Origin: HXMU1420-13 sp965229525
GTDB lineage: Bacteria; Bacteroidota; Rhodothermia; Balneolales; Balneolaceae
Direction: 5' to 3'
Length of the DNA: 64,000 nt
Assembly: GCA_965229525.1 (NCBI GenBank)
Contig: OZ245886.1
Span: 1,178,001-1,242,000, forward strand
Below the pieces are notes generated by a model. It was not told the origin of the DNA. It made no database searches and saw only the letters and a program-made list of their open reading frames with translations. The position numbers were made by a program, and so were the translations under genes. Position 1 is the first letter of the stretch, and each line of letters opens with the position of its first letter. Shown here piece after piece: positions 35,424-45,420 of the stretch.

Positions 35424-38400
35424 TTACTTGATTAAGACTACTTGTAACAATTTCACTTCTTCTGTTTGCTGATCTTCGGCTTTTATCTGAACAATATAAC
35501 GCCCATTTCTAGCCATCAACCCTGCATTGGTTCGTCCATCCCATGATATTTCGAGAGAACTGGACCTTGACCCATACCTGCCAGGCTGTTGAAGAGCATC
35601 TTCTAGCAGAGTTCTTACCAATTCACCTCTTATATTGAATATTTTGATACTCACTTTTGCCGGAGGAAATGCAGTATCTAACCAGTATCCAATTTTCACA
35701 GGAGCTATATCGGGTGAGAATGGACTTGGTAACACCGCTGCATTTGAAATTCCAAGAGATTGATTTGCCGATAAAACTGCAAACTGTCCAAAACGATCGG
35801 TTGATATGGTACCGGCAATTGGTCTTTGTGAACTCTTTGAAGTTAGATTTTCGAAAAGCTCCCATTGTAACGTGGTGAAATTGAATCTACCCACTTCTCG
35901 CTCACCAGTATTCAAATCAGAAAAAGTAGAATCGTTTGGCAAGGTTAAAAGGGCGTTCGCTTTTAATTCACCACCAGCTAAAGACAGCACATAAATCCGA
36001 TCACCTACGGTATAACTTTGATCTGTGCCTTGTGCAAATACGAATTTCTTAGATGGGGCAGGTCGAGTTTCGGTTAGCGAAACCTGAGTAGGGATATCTA
36101 CAGCACCCGAAGGGAATTCCAGCTCAAATCCATCACCATTATTGAATGTATAAGCTTCATCAGGCTGAATACTAGCAACTAGTTCTAGGCCCTCTGAATT
36201 TCCCGTAATACCAGATACCGAATCTGTAACTGATACAGTAAATAATCCAAGAAGGCTTTCACTTTGTGGAGTAAATTGCCCTATTTGATTAATACTACCA
36301 AAAGCAGCAGGCTCAATTTTCCAGGATAAACTTGAACCTAACAACACATTATTCCCTGAAGTATCTATTGCAGAATAGCTAAAAACATGGCTCGCAGAAT
36401 TCGATAATTGTTTACCCGGGCTACCCACAACTATACTTTCGAGTGGAATATCTACTGCGGTAAATGAAATATTTGAACTTACACTACTTCCTTCCAAATT
36501 TGCAGTAACCCGAATGGAATAATCACCGGCTTCAATTACATTTAGTTGTATGGTTGTTCCAACTTGATTGGATAATTGAATACCTAATGTATCTGAGAGA
36601 TTGGTCCATCTAACCACTCCACTCGACCCATCGCCGGCAAATTCCTCTTCCAACGATTTATTTACCCCATCGCGAACAAATAGCTCTAGATTATATTGTT
36701 CACCAACTCGTAGTATCTGACCATTAAGGGTTGGTGTTACACGAACATTAGTAAGTATACCACTAGCTAAGGGTTTTATGGCCCGTTCTCTACTAATGAA
36801 TGTGTTATCAGCTATGGTATCTTTAACAATGGTATAGAAAGCTATGCGCTCAACACTGTTTAAAGCCGGGATAAATGCAATTAAACTATCCGCGGACTTT
36901 GACATTGTAATGTTTGAAAAACTATTAGCTGACTCCTTTTTATAATACAATGTACCAGTTGCCCCCTGGTTTGAGTAACCACTTGGACTTACTACGCTTA
37001 CTTTTGTTCTGGCATCTGCCAAAATCTTGGGTACTGAAAGTTGCCGATACGGTAAAGCAATCTCGTTTTCAATTATTGAAGTATCCGATTCTAACACATA
37101 CCGAATTGTATTTTGTGGAGTCAACAACCCTTCTTTTGAGACGGAAACTACGTAAGATGCTTTTCTTAAAGTGTTATCTGATGCAAATACTCCAGAAGAA
37201 CCAGTAACCACTCTATTCGATTCGCCGCCTGATAGTCCAAACTCGAGTATTGCACCCTCAAGTGGTTTAACCCCATCGGTAACTATCAGGTTTATTTGAC
37301 CACTAGGTAAGTTAGTTTCGGTAAGCACTTTTGTTCTACCAATGTCATTACTGGTTAAGCGCACAATCAAACTCCTTGTAAACAAGCCAGATTTGATACT
37401 TATCTGATAGGTAGTTGTATCATTTGCACCAGTCTTAATGGGTAAATTTGAAAAACGATATCGACCAGAAGAATTTGTTGTGGTCCTTATTGTTGATGAA
37501 GAAGTGGCCGTTACTTCAACATCTTCAACTCCATCGCCTTTAAAGAATACAAATCCTTGTACGTTTGCAGAAGCAGCTGATAATAGTAGATCATCAGCAA
37601 CAAGATTACTACCCGCTTCCAGTACAATATTTGAGGTGTCTTGGGTAAAACCACTTGCCGTGGCAATTAATCTATAGGAACCGATTGCCAAATTAGTGAA
37701 CGTATACTCGCCACTTTGATTTGTAGTTGTCTCAAAAGTTTGCCCCGTACTTGAGAGTATTGCCGTTACTTTTGCTTTATTGAAATTACTCCCATCAACT
37801 TTTTTTACAATACCTGATACGGTGGATGAATTTGCCAATAATTGAAAACTTACCGATGTAGAATCACCGGAAGATAGACCTATCGTTCTAACGCCCGGAT
37901 TACTCGAAAAACCATTTAATGAAGCTCTAACAGTATAATCTGTACTAGCTTTTATATCCTTAAAAATTGCAACACCTTTAGTTGATGTTTTCTTAGTGAG
38001 AATTACTGTTGTGTCGGCTGATATTATTGAAACACTTACATTAGATTTTGCATTTCCATCTTGATTGGTTGTGACAACAGTAAGAGTCCCGATATTTGCC
38101 TGAGCACTAAAGTTTTGAGTTTCATTCGACGTTGAGGACAGAGTAATCGCATTTGATGTATCTGGTGAGAATATATAACCGAGTCTATTTACCGTAACTC
38201 TATAACTACCTGCTGCTAAAAAATCGAATTGATAATTGCCATTGGAATTCGAGCTAGCAAGGTCAACAATTTGATTGGAGGATGCATCCAGCAACTGCAA
38301 ACTTGTTGAAGCCAGTCCCACATTACCGCTTATCACACCTTGTTTAACAACTACATTAAGTGCCTCATCTAATCTAACTTCTTCTGCACCAAAAGGAACT

Positions 38401-41400
38401 TCAATATTAGTGGATGTATTTTCATAACCTTCTCTATAAATATCAGTCTCAATCAAATATGTGATTCCGGTTTCTACGCCATCGAAAGTGAATTCACCTG
38501 TCGAGTTGGTCTGAGTTGAAATGGTACCAGTTTCACTCGAAGCTATAACTGTAGCTAAATATGGCAACTGATTGCCGGTATCATCCAAAACTGTTCCTGT
38601 TATTGACCCGTTATTTTGTATTAATTCGCGATTGGATATTAAAACCGGATTGGCAGGATCAATACTTACAATAAGTGTATCTGCTTTATATGCCTCTTTT
38701 GTTACAATTAATGTATAACTGGCAGGGATTAAGTTTGATATAGAAAACGTACCATTTGAAGCCGAAAGTGAAAATCCGGATCCTCGTTCACCAATTGCAG
38801 ATATCTCTGCTTCTTTTAATGGATCGCCAGTTAACTGATCAGTAATCGTCCCTTGAATTACCCCATTATTTGGAATCAGATTTGTGACATCAATATTGGA
38901 AAGATTAAGATTCTCCACTGTGACATCTGCATTCGTATTCTCTGAAGCTGTAAAGCCAGTTTTCGATGCGTTCACAACGTATGATGAAGGCTCGACAGCA
39001 GTAATGGTATAAGCACCATTGGCATCCGTTAAACTTGTATAGCTTATTCCTTCAGTATTAGTTGCTGTTACAGTTGCTTCATCAATCAGACTACCATTTT
39101 CATCAGAAATTACTCCTGATATACTTCCGTCTTTCGATGTTAATACTCTATCGTAGTTTAGAAAATCTCCGTCTTCTAACGAGAAAGATTCATTTATAGT
39201 TGTAAACCCCGTTCTGGAGAAATTGATTGTAAAATTACCACTAGTCAATCCAGAAATATTGAAGCTACCGTTCTGGTCGGTGACCGTACTGGCTCCAACT
39301 CCATCTACTTTCGTGAGATTTACAAATACCTGTTCTAAACCCACACCTTCAGAATCTGTAATACTACCAGAGATTAATGCAAAATTCTCATCTACATCAA
39401 AGTTGATACCGGTTATGTTTTGACCAATTTCCAGTGTGGTATTAAGCGTAGAATTTTTATATCCCGGTCGGGATGCAATTACCTCATATGTTCCGGGTTC
39501 TAATCCAAGTAAATAAGTCCCATCACTCAGTGTTGTTGTACTGTCGATCGAACGTCCATTTTTTCTGGCAAGTACATTAACATTACCAAGAACTCGCGCC
39601 CCATTTGTTGTAACCACACCTGCAATAGAACCAGGATTTGCATTCAATTCAAAATCAAGTGTAGCTGTTTCACCAGCTATTAACGTTGATGTTGTAATTC
39701 TGGAAGATCGATATCCATTTTTTGAAGCTCTAATTTGATAGTTTACCCCAGCAGGGAGTGTTACTGCATACGTGCCGCTTATTTGAGTAACCGTACTTTG
39801 TTCAAGGTTCGAACCATCAGTTCTAGTTACAGTAATACCTGCATTTCGCAAGGCATCAATACCGTCTGTTACGGTGCCTCGAACCGTTGTAAGGTTTTCA
39901 ATTAAAGATATATTTTGATTTACTATCTGTTGCCCTGGTCCAACTGAAAGAATCGATGTAGAATCACTTAGGAAACCAGATTTTTCAGCCCGTAGATACC
40001 AATTCCCACTTGCTAAATTAAAACTATAAGTGCCATCAAGATTGTTTGTTAGTACTGTACTAGTATTTGAAGTGGTATTTATTGCTACAATTCTGGTATT
40101 TGAAAGAGATTCACCCCCTGAAGTAATCACACCAGAGATTGTACCCGCATTAGGTGTCATTTGGAAATCCACACCAGATAGCTCCTGCCCTACAGAAACG
40201 GCAATATTTTTAGGATCAGGTGATACCAATCCATTTTTAACTACAGTTACAGTATGAGCCCCTTCAGGTACGCTTATTTCATAAAAACCACTACTTGACG
40301 TGATTGTAGATCCTACATTTTCGATAGTAACTGTCGCATCTTGTACTCCATTTCCATTTGGTAAAGTCACGGTTCCTGAAATTGAACTTGGATTTGGAAT
40401 CAATTCAAAATCGATACCGGATATGGTTTCTCCAATCGCTATCCCTATTACTAATTCTCTATCTTCGTTGGATGTGTAGTTATCTTCGATAGCCTGTATC
40501 GTATAAGAACCACTTCTTAGTGATAAGGTATATTGTCCATTTCTTTCAGTTCTAGTTGATATTGGCTCACCTACATTTGGTATGGCCGTTACCTCAACAT
40601 CATCAAAAACGGTTGTTCCTACCGTTCCATCCGAGTTAATAATTTGTTCTCGTACAAAACCTGTAATCTGATTTGCATTACCTGTCAGTGTAAAATTCTG
40701 ATTTTGCACTACATCACCAGTTGATAGTGAAATGTCCTGATCAGTGGCTTTTACAAACCCAATTTTTTCTGAGGACAATATCCAATCACCACTCGATACA
40801 GTAAATTGATACAGCCCCGACCCATTTGTGTTGGTTTCATATGAATTAGAACCATCTGTTATTGTAACCTTTGCTCGCTGTATTGGTTCACCTTGATCAT
40901 TAAAAACAGTGCCCGAAATTGAAGCTTCATCATTTACAAGTACAAACGTCTCTGATGCTGAAACCTGTTCACTCAATCCCACGGTTACATTTTGAAACTC
41001 GGGACTAATGAATCCAGTTTTTGAAACACTGATGGAATAAGTTCCTTCATTCAATGAAAAACTAAAATTCCCATTAGCATCACTTACTGTTTCATCTGAA
41101 TAGTCGGATGATATGCTATTTGCAGTAACAATTGCCTCACTTACAGCTTCATTAGTTTCATCTGTAACCAGCCCGCTTATGCTAGAAGGCAATGGCGACA
41201 TGATTAACGTGAAGCGAGTCCGGCGATCGTCCAGTATTTCGTAGGTACCTATGGCGTCTTCAAATCCATCCTTTGTTGCAGTAAACTCATAGGTTCCTAC
41301 AACCAAACTATCAAAATGAGTCTCTGCTTGAACAAAGTAGGGTATACTAGGACTCACACCCCCAGAAATTGATCGAACGGTTAATTCTGCACCAAGTATT

Positions 41401-42572
41401 ACTGAATTATCTAATGCTGATTTTAAACTGGCAGCAAATTCACCAGTTTCTATTTCATAATTAAAAAATCTGCTACTACTCGTCGATCCACCTCCCGATG
41501 TATTATTAGTAATTACATTCCATTCATATCTACCATTTTTTAGGTTTTCAATGGCTGGATATTCTATTAATGTATTTGTTGTAGTAGTAGACCAAATTGG
41601 AATTGTTACATCAATCCCTTGTTGTCTTACAATTTGCAGAAGGTTTATAGTATAATTGGATGCAGATGAAATCTCTTCCCATTGAAACGTGATTGTTTCC
41701 TCCGCAAAAAATACTTCATTATTTGCAGGGCTCTCCAAAGTTGTAACTGGTAGTGCGTCGGGATCGATATATGTGAATGGCACTACTCCACCAAATACAG
41801 TACTCGTTATAGTTGGGTTATTTTCTTCATACACATTTAACACTGTATAGCTGTATTCCTGACCTGAATTTAGTGGTGGGGCATCTACGGTAAATGGAGA
41901 TAACGGATTGATATCACCATATTCACCAGTAGTATTAGATGTAACATATTGCCAGACAATAGTTGCACCCTCAATAGCTATATCACCATTTTCATCTTCG
42001 ACTATGTCAAAAGGCGTACTTGATAATATTAACCAATATGATGGAACACCTGAAACCGCACCCCATTGAAATGTAGGCGAAGGATTATCAATAGTGCCGC
42101 GTGGTGCAATTACTGTTGGTGCTTCGCTCGCCTCTACAATAAGTAGTATTTCATTCGAATATATTATTGAAGATTGATTGCTCTCATAATCTTCCTGGAT
42201 GGCGGTAGTTGTATTTTCATCTGAGTTTGAAATTCGCGCATAATAACGACCGGGTGATAATTCTATATTATCAGGAATAAAATCTGCAGATGTTCCAGAT
42301 ACATTCTCAGAGATTAAATCGTAGGTATTGGGAATTCTACCAATTTTCAGCTTTGCATTGGTTCCATCAATATTTAAAGCATTATTTGATAAATCTCTCC
42401 ATGTTAACCTGAACTCCCGATCTCTTTTTAGCAGTAGTTTTGTATCGTAAGAACCGTTTGCATTTTCTACTGATGGTGGTTGTAACGTCATAGTTTGACT
42501 ATAACCAAACTCACTAATCATTAGACTAATGAGTATAATCCCAAGCCAAACATGCACCCCTTTAAAACTCAT
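35424..42572 (-). CDS. Giant secreted protein with about 16 carboxypeptidase-regulatory-like repeats and FlgD-like C-terminal domain
   Basis: 2382 residues with a signal peptide ending near SEFGYSQ. Residues ~30-390 hold fibronectin-III-like domains (SPTFQWGAVSGVPSYWLIL; ETITFQWEEISSASNYTINL). From ~470 to ~1880 there are about sixteen CarboxypepD_reg-like beta-sandwich repeats of ~85 residues, most opening with SISGTV / TVRGTV / SITGTV and containing TD.NG.Y.F....GSY. Later segments include Ig-like stretches. The last ~100 residues (SPFSPDIAPVKIGYWL ... IKIFNIRGELVRTLL ... WDGRTNAGLMARNGRYIVQIKA) are a FlgD-Ig-like domain, often a T9SS-linked terminus. It is probably a long surface stalk or adhesin. 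It is the first gene of an operon with PorV-like and barrel proteins. Confidence 0.85.
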   Translation of the reverse strand: MSFKGVHVWLGIILISLMISEFGYSQTMTLQPPSVENANGSYDTKLLLKRDREFRLTWRDLSNNALNIDGTNAKLKIGRIPNTYDLISENVSGTSADFIPDNIELSPGRYYARISNSDENTTTAIQEDYESNQSSIIYSNEILLIVEASEAPTVIAPRGTIDNPSPTFQWGAVSGVPSYWLILSSTPFDIVEDENGDIAIEGATIVWQYVTSNTTGEYGDINPLSPFTVDAPPLNSGQEYSYTVLNVYEENNPTITSTVFGGVVPFTYIDPDALPVTTLESPANNEVFFAEETITFQWEEISSASNYTINLLQIVRQQGIDVTIPIWSTTTTNTLIEYPAIENLKNGRYEWNVITNNTSGGGSTSSSRFFNYEIETGEFAASLKSALDNSVILGAELTVRSISGGVSPSIPYFVQAETHFDSLVVGTYEFTATKDGFEDAIGTYEILDDRRTRFTLIMSPLPSSISGLVTDETNEAVSEAIVTANSISSDYSDETVSDANGNFSFSLNEGTYSISVSKTGFISPEFQNVTVGLSEQVSASETFVLVNDEASISGTVFNDQGEPIQRAKVTITDGSNSYETNTNGSGLYQFTVSSGDWILSSEKIGFVKATDQDISLSTGDVVQNQNFTLTGNANQITGFVREQIINSDGTVGTTVFDDVEVTAIPNVGEPISTRTERNGQYTLSLRSGSYTIQAIEDNYTSNEDRELVIGIAIGETISGIDFELIPNPSSISGTVTLPNGNGVQDATVTIENVGSTITSSSGFYEISVPEGAHTVTVVKNGLVSPDPKNIAVSVGQELSGVDFQMTPNAGTISGVITSGGESLSNTRIVAINTTSNTSTVLTNNLDGTYSFNLASGNWYLRAEKSGFLSDSTSILSVGPGQQIVNQNISLIENLTTVRGTVTDGIDALRNAGITVTRTDGSNLEQSTVTQISGTYAVTLPAGVNYQIRASKNGYRSSRITTSTLIAGETATLDFELNANPGSIAGVVTTNGARVLGNVNVLARKNGRSIDSTTTLSDGTYLLGLEPGTYEVIASRPGYKNSTLNTTLEIGQNITGINFDVDENFALISGSITDSEGVGLEQVFVNLTKVDGVGASTVTDQNGSFNISGLTSGNFTINFSRTGFTTINESFSLEDGDFLNYDRVLTSKDGSISGVISDENGSLIDEATVTATNTEGISYTSLTDANGAYTITAVEPSSYVVNASKTGFTASENTNADVTVENLNLSNIDVTNLIPNNGVIQGTITDQLTGDPLKEAEISAIGERGSGFSLSASNGTFSISNLIPASYTLIVTKEAYKADTLIVSIDPANPVLISNRELIQNNGSITGTVLDDTGNQLPYLATVIASSETGTISTQTNSTGEFTFDGVETGITYLIETDIYREGYENTSTNIEVPFGAEEVRLDEALNVVVKQGVISGNVGLASTSLQLLDASSNQIVDLASSNSNGNYQFDFLAAGSYRVTVNRLGYIFSPDTSNAITLSSTSNETQNFSAQANIGTLTVVTTNQDGNAKSNVSVSIISADTTVILTKKTSTKGVAIFKDIKASTDYTVRASLNGFSSNPGVRTIGLSSGDSTSVSFQLLANSSTVSGIVKKVDGSNFNKAKVTAILSSTGQTFETTTNQSGEYTFTNLAIGSYRLIATASGFTQDTSNIVLEAGSNLVADDLLLSAASANVQGFVFFKGDGVEDVEVTATSSSTIRTTTNSSGRYRFSNLPIKTGANDTTTYQISIKSGLFTRSLIVRLTSNDIGRTKVLTETNLPSGQINLIVTDGVKPLEGAILEFGLSGGESNRVVTGSSGVFASDNTLRKASYVVSVSKEGLLTPQNTIRYVLESDTSIIENEIALPYRQLSVPKILADARTKVSVVSPSGYSNQGATGTLYYKKESANSFSNITMSKSADSLIAFIPALNSVERIAFYTIVKDTIADNTFISRERAIKPLASGILTNVRVTPTLNGQILRVGEQYNLELFVRDGVNKSLEEEFAGDGSSGVVRWTNLSDTLGIQLSNQVGTTIQLNVIEAGDYSIRVTANLEGSSVSSNISFTAVDIPLESIVVGSPGKQLSNSASHVFSYSAIDTSGNNVLLGSSLSWKIEPAAFGSINQIGQFTPQSESLLGLFTVSVTDSVSGITGNSEGLELVASIQPDEAYTFNNGDGFELEFPSGAVDIPTQVSLTETRPAPSKKFVFAQGTDQSYTVGDRIYVLSLAGGELKANALLTLPNDSTFSDLNTGEREVGRFNFTTLQWELFENLTSKSSQRPIAGTISTDRFGQFAVLSANQSLGISNAAVLPSPFSPDIAPVKIGYWLDTAFPPAKVSIKIFNIRGELVRTLLEDALQQPGRYGSRSSSLEISWDGRTNAGLMARNGRYIVQIKAEDQQTEEVKLLQVVLIK

Positions 42573-42675
42573 AAAATTGCTCTTGCTTTGAAACTCAGTT
42601 CAAGCTAGCAAAATTAAATACCTTATTAAAAATTATTATCAGGTAAAGATGAGTTTATATGTAATTGTACTAAAT

Positions 42676-43143
42676 CTATGCCTTAGTAATCACTACCACA
42701 TTTCCGTTCCTATTTACTGCAAATTCAGGTAAGTCAGCACTAGCAGGACCTTTTGTTGGCACACCATTCAAATTAAATTCCGATCCATGGCATGTACACA
42801 CAAATTTGTCACCTGGTAATTGCCAATTATTTGTACAGCTTGCATGTGTGCAAACATTACTGAAAGCACGAATAGTTGTGCCATCTACATTAACGGCCAA
42901 AAAACCACCAGAAATAGACACAACCATTCCATTAGCATTCTGAAGTTCATCAAAGAAAGATGATGAAATATCAATCGTCACAATATTGCCATCAATTACA
43001 ATTGGGTTAGTGTCATTAGAATCGTCATTTTCGTCCGGATCTGACCCCGTTGAACTTGAGCAAGCCTGAAGGTTAATTCCCAATGCTGCGAATAAAGCCA
43101 CAGAACCTGCCTTTTTCAAAAATTCTTTTCGGTCGGTATACAT
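42676..43143 (-). CDS. Rieske [2Fe-2S] domain lipoprotein
   Basis: 155 residues. The leader KKAGSVALFAALGINLQACSSS ends in a lipobox, after KEFLKK resembling a short Tat-like start without the twin Arg. The Rieske motif is complete: C98-T-H100, then 15 residues, C116-T-C-H119. Extra cysteines C103 and C118 match the disulfide pair of bc1-type Rieske proteins, giving a high-potential cluster. No cytochrome b or other electron-transfer gene is beside it. It probably carries electrons at the membrane surface; partner unknown. Confidence 0.9.
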   Translation of the reverse strand: MYTDRKEFLKKAGSVALFAALGINLQACSSSTGSDPDENDDSNDTNPIVIDGNIVTIDISSSFFDELQNANGMVVSISGGFLAVNVDGTTIRAFSNVCTHASCTNNWQLPGDKFVCTCHGSEFNLNGVPTKGPASADLPEFAVNRNGNVVVITKA

Positions 43144-43392
43144 AGTATTAGTTGGTTAGTTAGTTCTTTTTTTATCTGAGCGGGGTCGAACCCAGAGTTC
43201 GAATTATCTAAGAACGCATAAAGCGTAGAATATTGCGAATCACGTAGTCCACTCGATTTTCTTACATCAAATTCATCTCTATTACCTTTTTTCTTATAAA
43301 CTTATAAAAAAATAAAACGCTATATAAGTCAATAATTACATTTACTTAACTCATAGATTAGGAAGAGGTTTAGGATAAATATTAAATTAAGA
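43144..43392. other. Gene-free divergent intergenic region
   Basis: No credible ORF. On the minus strand, bases about 43175-43205 read TTCGAACTCTGGGTTCGACCCC and then GCTCAGA. This resembles a tRNA T arm and acceptor 3' strand, but no matching 5' acceptor strand is visible upstream. It may be a tRNA relic or chance. The rest is AT-rich promoter-type sequence for the two divergent genes. Confidence 0.4.
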
Positions 43393-43424
43393 TTTTTTAA
43401 TATTAGAGAATTTTAATATATTTG
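43393..43424 (+). promoter_or_regulatory. Putative promoter of the small exported protein gene
   Basis: TTTT (43393-43396), 20 bases, then TATATTTG (43417-43424), which matches the TAnnTTTG -7 element of Bacteroidetes-type promoters; the -33 element is one base off TTTG. It lies 44 bases before the start codon. Confidence 0.4.
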
Positions 43425-43467
43425 AACCAGATCAAGAGAGAAAAAAAGTCAAGAGAACAAATAAGTC

Positions 43468-43875
43468 ATGAGAGCACGAAACATTTACTGGATCTTCATC
43501 ATACTGTTAACCGTGAGCAGCGAAGTATTAGCTCAGAAGTCCGCCACTGCCGTGATGAATGTTTCAGTAAATGTTATTAGTGGAAGTACCATAACTGATA
43601 TCCATGCAATGGAGATAGATTTTGATTCAAAAGAGATCAATCAAGGTGGATTTGAAATTTCAACTCCGAAAAATGTTGCGACGTTAATTAACAGTGAATC
43701 AACATTTACCCTAACAAACCAGTTTGGAGAGAGCATTACACTTGAATCTGATAACTCAGTATTAGAAAAAGATGACCATCAATCAATAAATTTAGGTGCC
43801 ATCCTTGCTCACTCGGAAACTAATTTAAGAGGCACATACCAGGGAAATCTAACAACAACTATCGCCTATTTCTGA
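43468..43875 (+). CDS. Small exported protein of unknown function (DUF4402-like pattern)
   Basis: 135 residues. A signal peptide ends SSEVLAQ. The mature ~112 residues are predicted to be beta-rich, starting ATAVMNVSVNVISGSTIT and ending LRGTYQGNLTTTIAYF. The layout resembles DUF4402 or pilin-like small beta-sandwich proteins that end in a Y-x-G-x-x-T-V-x-x-x-Y strand, but similarity is loose. It is a single gene with its own promoter-like element and a strong terminator. Confidence 0.55.
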   Translation: MRARNIYWIFIILLTVSSEVLAQKSATAVMNVSVNVISGSTITDIHAMEIDFDSKEINQGGFEISTPKNVATLINSESTFTLTNQFGESITLESDNSVLEKDDHQSINLGAILAHSETNLRGTYQGNLTTTIAYF

Positions 43876-43903
43876 TTTTCACAATATTTATTCTGTACCC
43901 TAT

Positions 43904-43937
43904 GCCTCTAATGGGTGAAACCATAGAGGCTTTTTTT
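43904..43937 (+). terminator. Rho-independent terminator after the small exported protein gene
   Basis: The stem GCCTCTA (43904-43910) pairs with TAGAGGC (43924-43930), followed by seven T. It ends six bases before the next start codon at 43943. Confidence 0.85.
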
Positions 43938-43942
43938 ATTTT

Positions 43943-45364
43943 ATGGCAAAAACAAATTTGAAAAAAATGTATAGAAAAATTGGTCTTGCCAAAGAAGTAG
44001 AATCCCCAGAAAACCCTGGCGCCCTTGAAGAGCGTGTTGCTTTAACCCCTTCTGATGTAAAAAAACTGATCGAATATGGTGCATCGGTAGAAGTTGAAAC
44101 TGGTGCCGGTGATCGAGTTCAGTTCACTGATGCCGAATATGAAAAAGCTGGGGCCACCATTGTAAGTCATGAAGAACTATATCGAGATAAAGATCTTATT
44201 GTAAAATTAAAAGGGCCCGCAATGGAAAGCATCCCACTGATGCGTGAAAAAACAACATTATTCTGTATGGCACATTTTCACTCATTTCCTGATCGCGCTC
44301 AACTGCTACAAGATCACAAGATAAATGTTGTTGCAATGGAAGAAGTTGTTCAGTCACCTGAAACGCTTCCTAAAGAGTTGGTTCTGGGAATTATGGCTGC
44401 CGATAACAGCATTGAACTGGATTTGAGAATCGCAGGAATCGATCAGGATGAATTTCACATCATTGGCTATTCAACTTTGATGCTTGGAGTAATTCGTCGA
44501 TTAATGAATCACAATCCAAAAAGCCTGGTACTTCATCATGTAGATGGAAAAATAGAGGATCTGGGACCTCTCAACGATAAAATTAGAGTGGTCTTTGATT
44601 CAACAACAATTACTGACGCCCCATCACTAATTCGAACTCTTGAGGAAAATAAGGTTCGATTTTATGATGTAAACACTTTTGTAGTAGAGCATGGTGAGGA
44701 AGCGTTATCGTACTATCGGCATGTAAATCCGGCTCCAAAATTTGGAAAGCGAAAAATACAGGCATTACATGAAACAGGAAGAGCCGGAGCACGATATGGC
44801 TTAAAACTTCTTGCTAAAGAAAGCCCCAAAAAATTACCTCCATCTAAGGCAACTGCAACCGTACTGGGTTATGGGAATGTTGGAATGGGAGCTATTGATG
44901 AATGCTACCGAGAAGGGGTTAAAACAATAAGAATTTTGGGTAAATATCAGACTCAAAAAGGAAGGATCGAGACTTTTATAAACGATGCAGATTTAATTAT
45001 TAATGGAGCTGAACAACCCAAACATCTTAGAGGAAAAAATTACTTATTAACCAAAGATCATACTACTCATACATTACAACCAGGCTCTGTTGTAATTGAT
45101 TTAGTTGGCGGTTCAGCAACAAATAGAAGTGCAGTGGAAAATGTGATTGAATGCACCTACATGACTAATCCATTCTTTGTTGAAAACGAGATACTATTTT
45201 CTGCACTGTGGGGTTGGCCAATGATGGGGTTTATGCGCGAAACAGCCATAAAATACAGCAGCCAGGTGACAGACATTCTTCTGGGTGATGATAACTTTAT
45301 CTCTGGTATAGATAATTTAGCTCCAGGCGTAGAAAGAGCTTTAGTATGTGGACCATTTTTGTAA
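43943..45364 (+). CDS. Alanine dehydrogenase / PNT-family NAD(P)-dependent dehydrogenase
   Basis: 473 residues; an ATG at 43967 (MYRKIGLAKEV) would give 465. The N-terminal AlaDh/PNT domain is clear: ERVALTPSDVKKLIEYGASVEVETGAG, DLIVKLKGP, MAHFHSF. The Rossmann part has ATVLGYGNVGMGAIDECYREG. It is about 100 residues longer than typical alanine dehydrogenase (~370), with a lengthened middle (about 155-285). The HFHS motif and long middle also recall lysine-2-oxoglutarate reductase/saccharopine-type members, so the substrate is uncertain. The next gene's signal-peptide start lies 57 bases downstream. Confidence 0.75.
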   Translation: MAKTNLKKMYRKIGLAKEVESPENPGALEERVALTPSDVKKLIEYGASVEVETGAGDRVQFTDAEYEKAGATIVSHEELYRDKDLIVKLKGPAMESIPLMREKTTLFCMAHFHSFPDRAQLLQDHKINVVAMEEVVQSPETLPKELVLGIMAADNSIELDLRIAGIDQDEFHIIGYSTLMLGVIRRLMNHNPKSLVLHHVDGKIEDLGPLNDKIRVVFDSTTITDAPSLIRTLEENKVRFYDVNTFVVEHGEEALSYYRHVNPAPKFGKRKIQALHETGRAGARYGLKLLAKESPKKLPPSKATATVLGYGNVGMGAIDECYREGVKTIRILGKYQTQKGRIETFINDADLIINGAEQPKHLRGKNYLLTKDHTTHTLQPGSVVIDLVGGSATNRSAVENVIECTYMTNPFFVENEILFSALWGWPMMGFMRETAIKYSSQVTDILLGDDNFISGIDNLAPGVERALVCGPFL

Positions 45365-45420
45365 TTTATAACAACAAATATTGGCCTTTATCGTTGATCA
45401 AATTGGTTCAACAATACTTT

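Noticed and set aside
43175..43205. tRNA gene on the minus strand
   Set aside because: A T-arm-like and acceptor-3'-like stretch is visible but no 5' acceptor strand, D arm or anticodon arm can be found.
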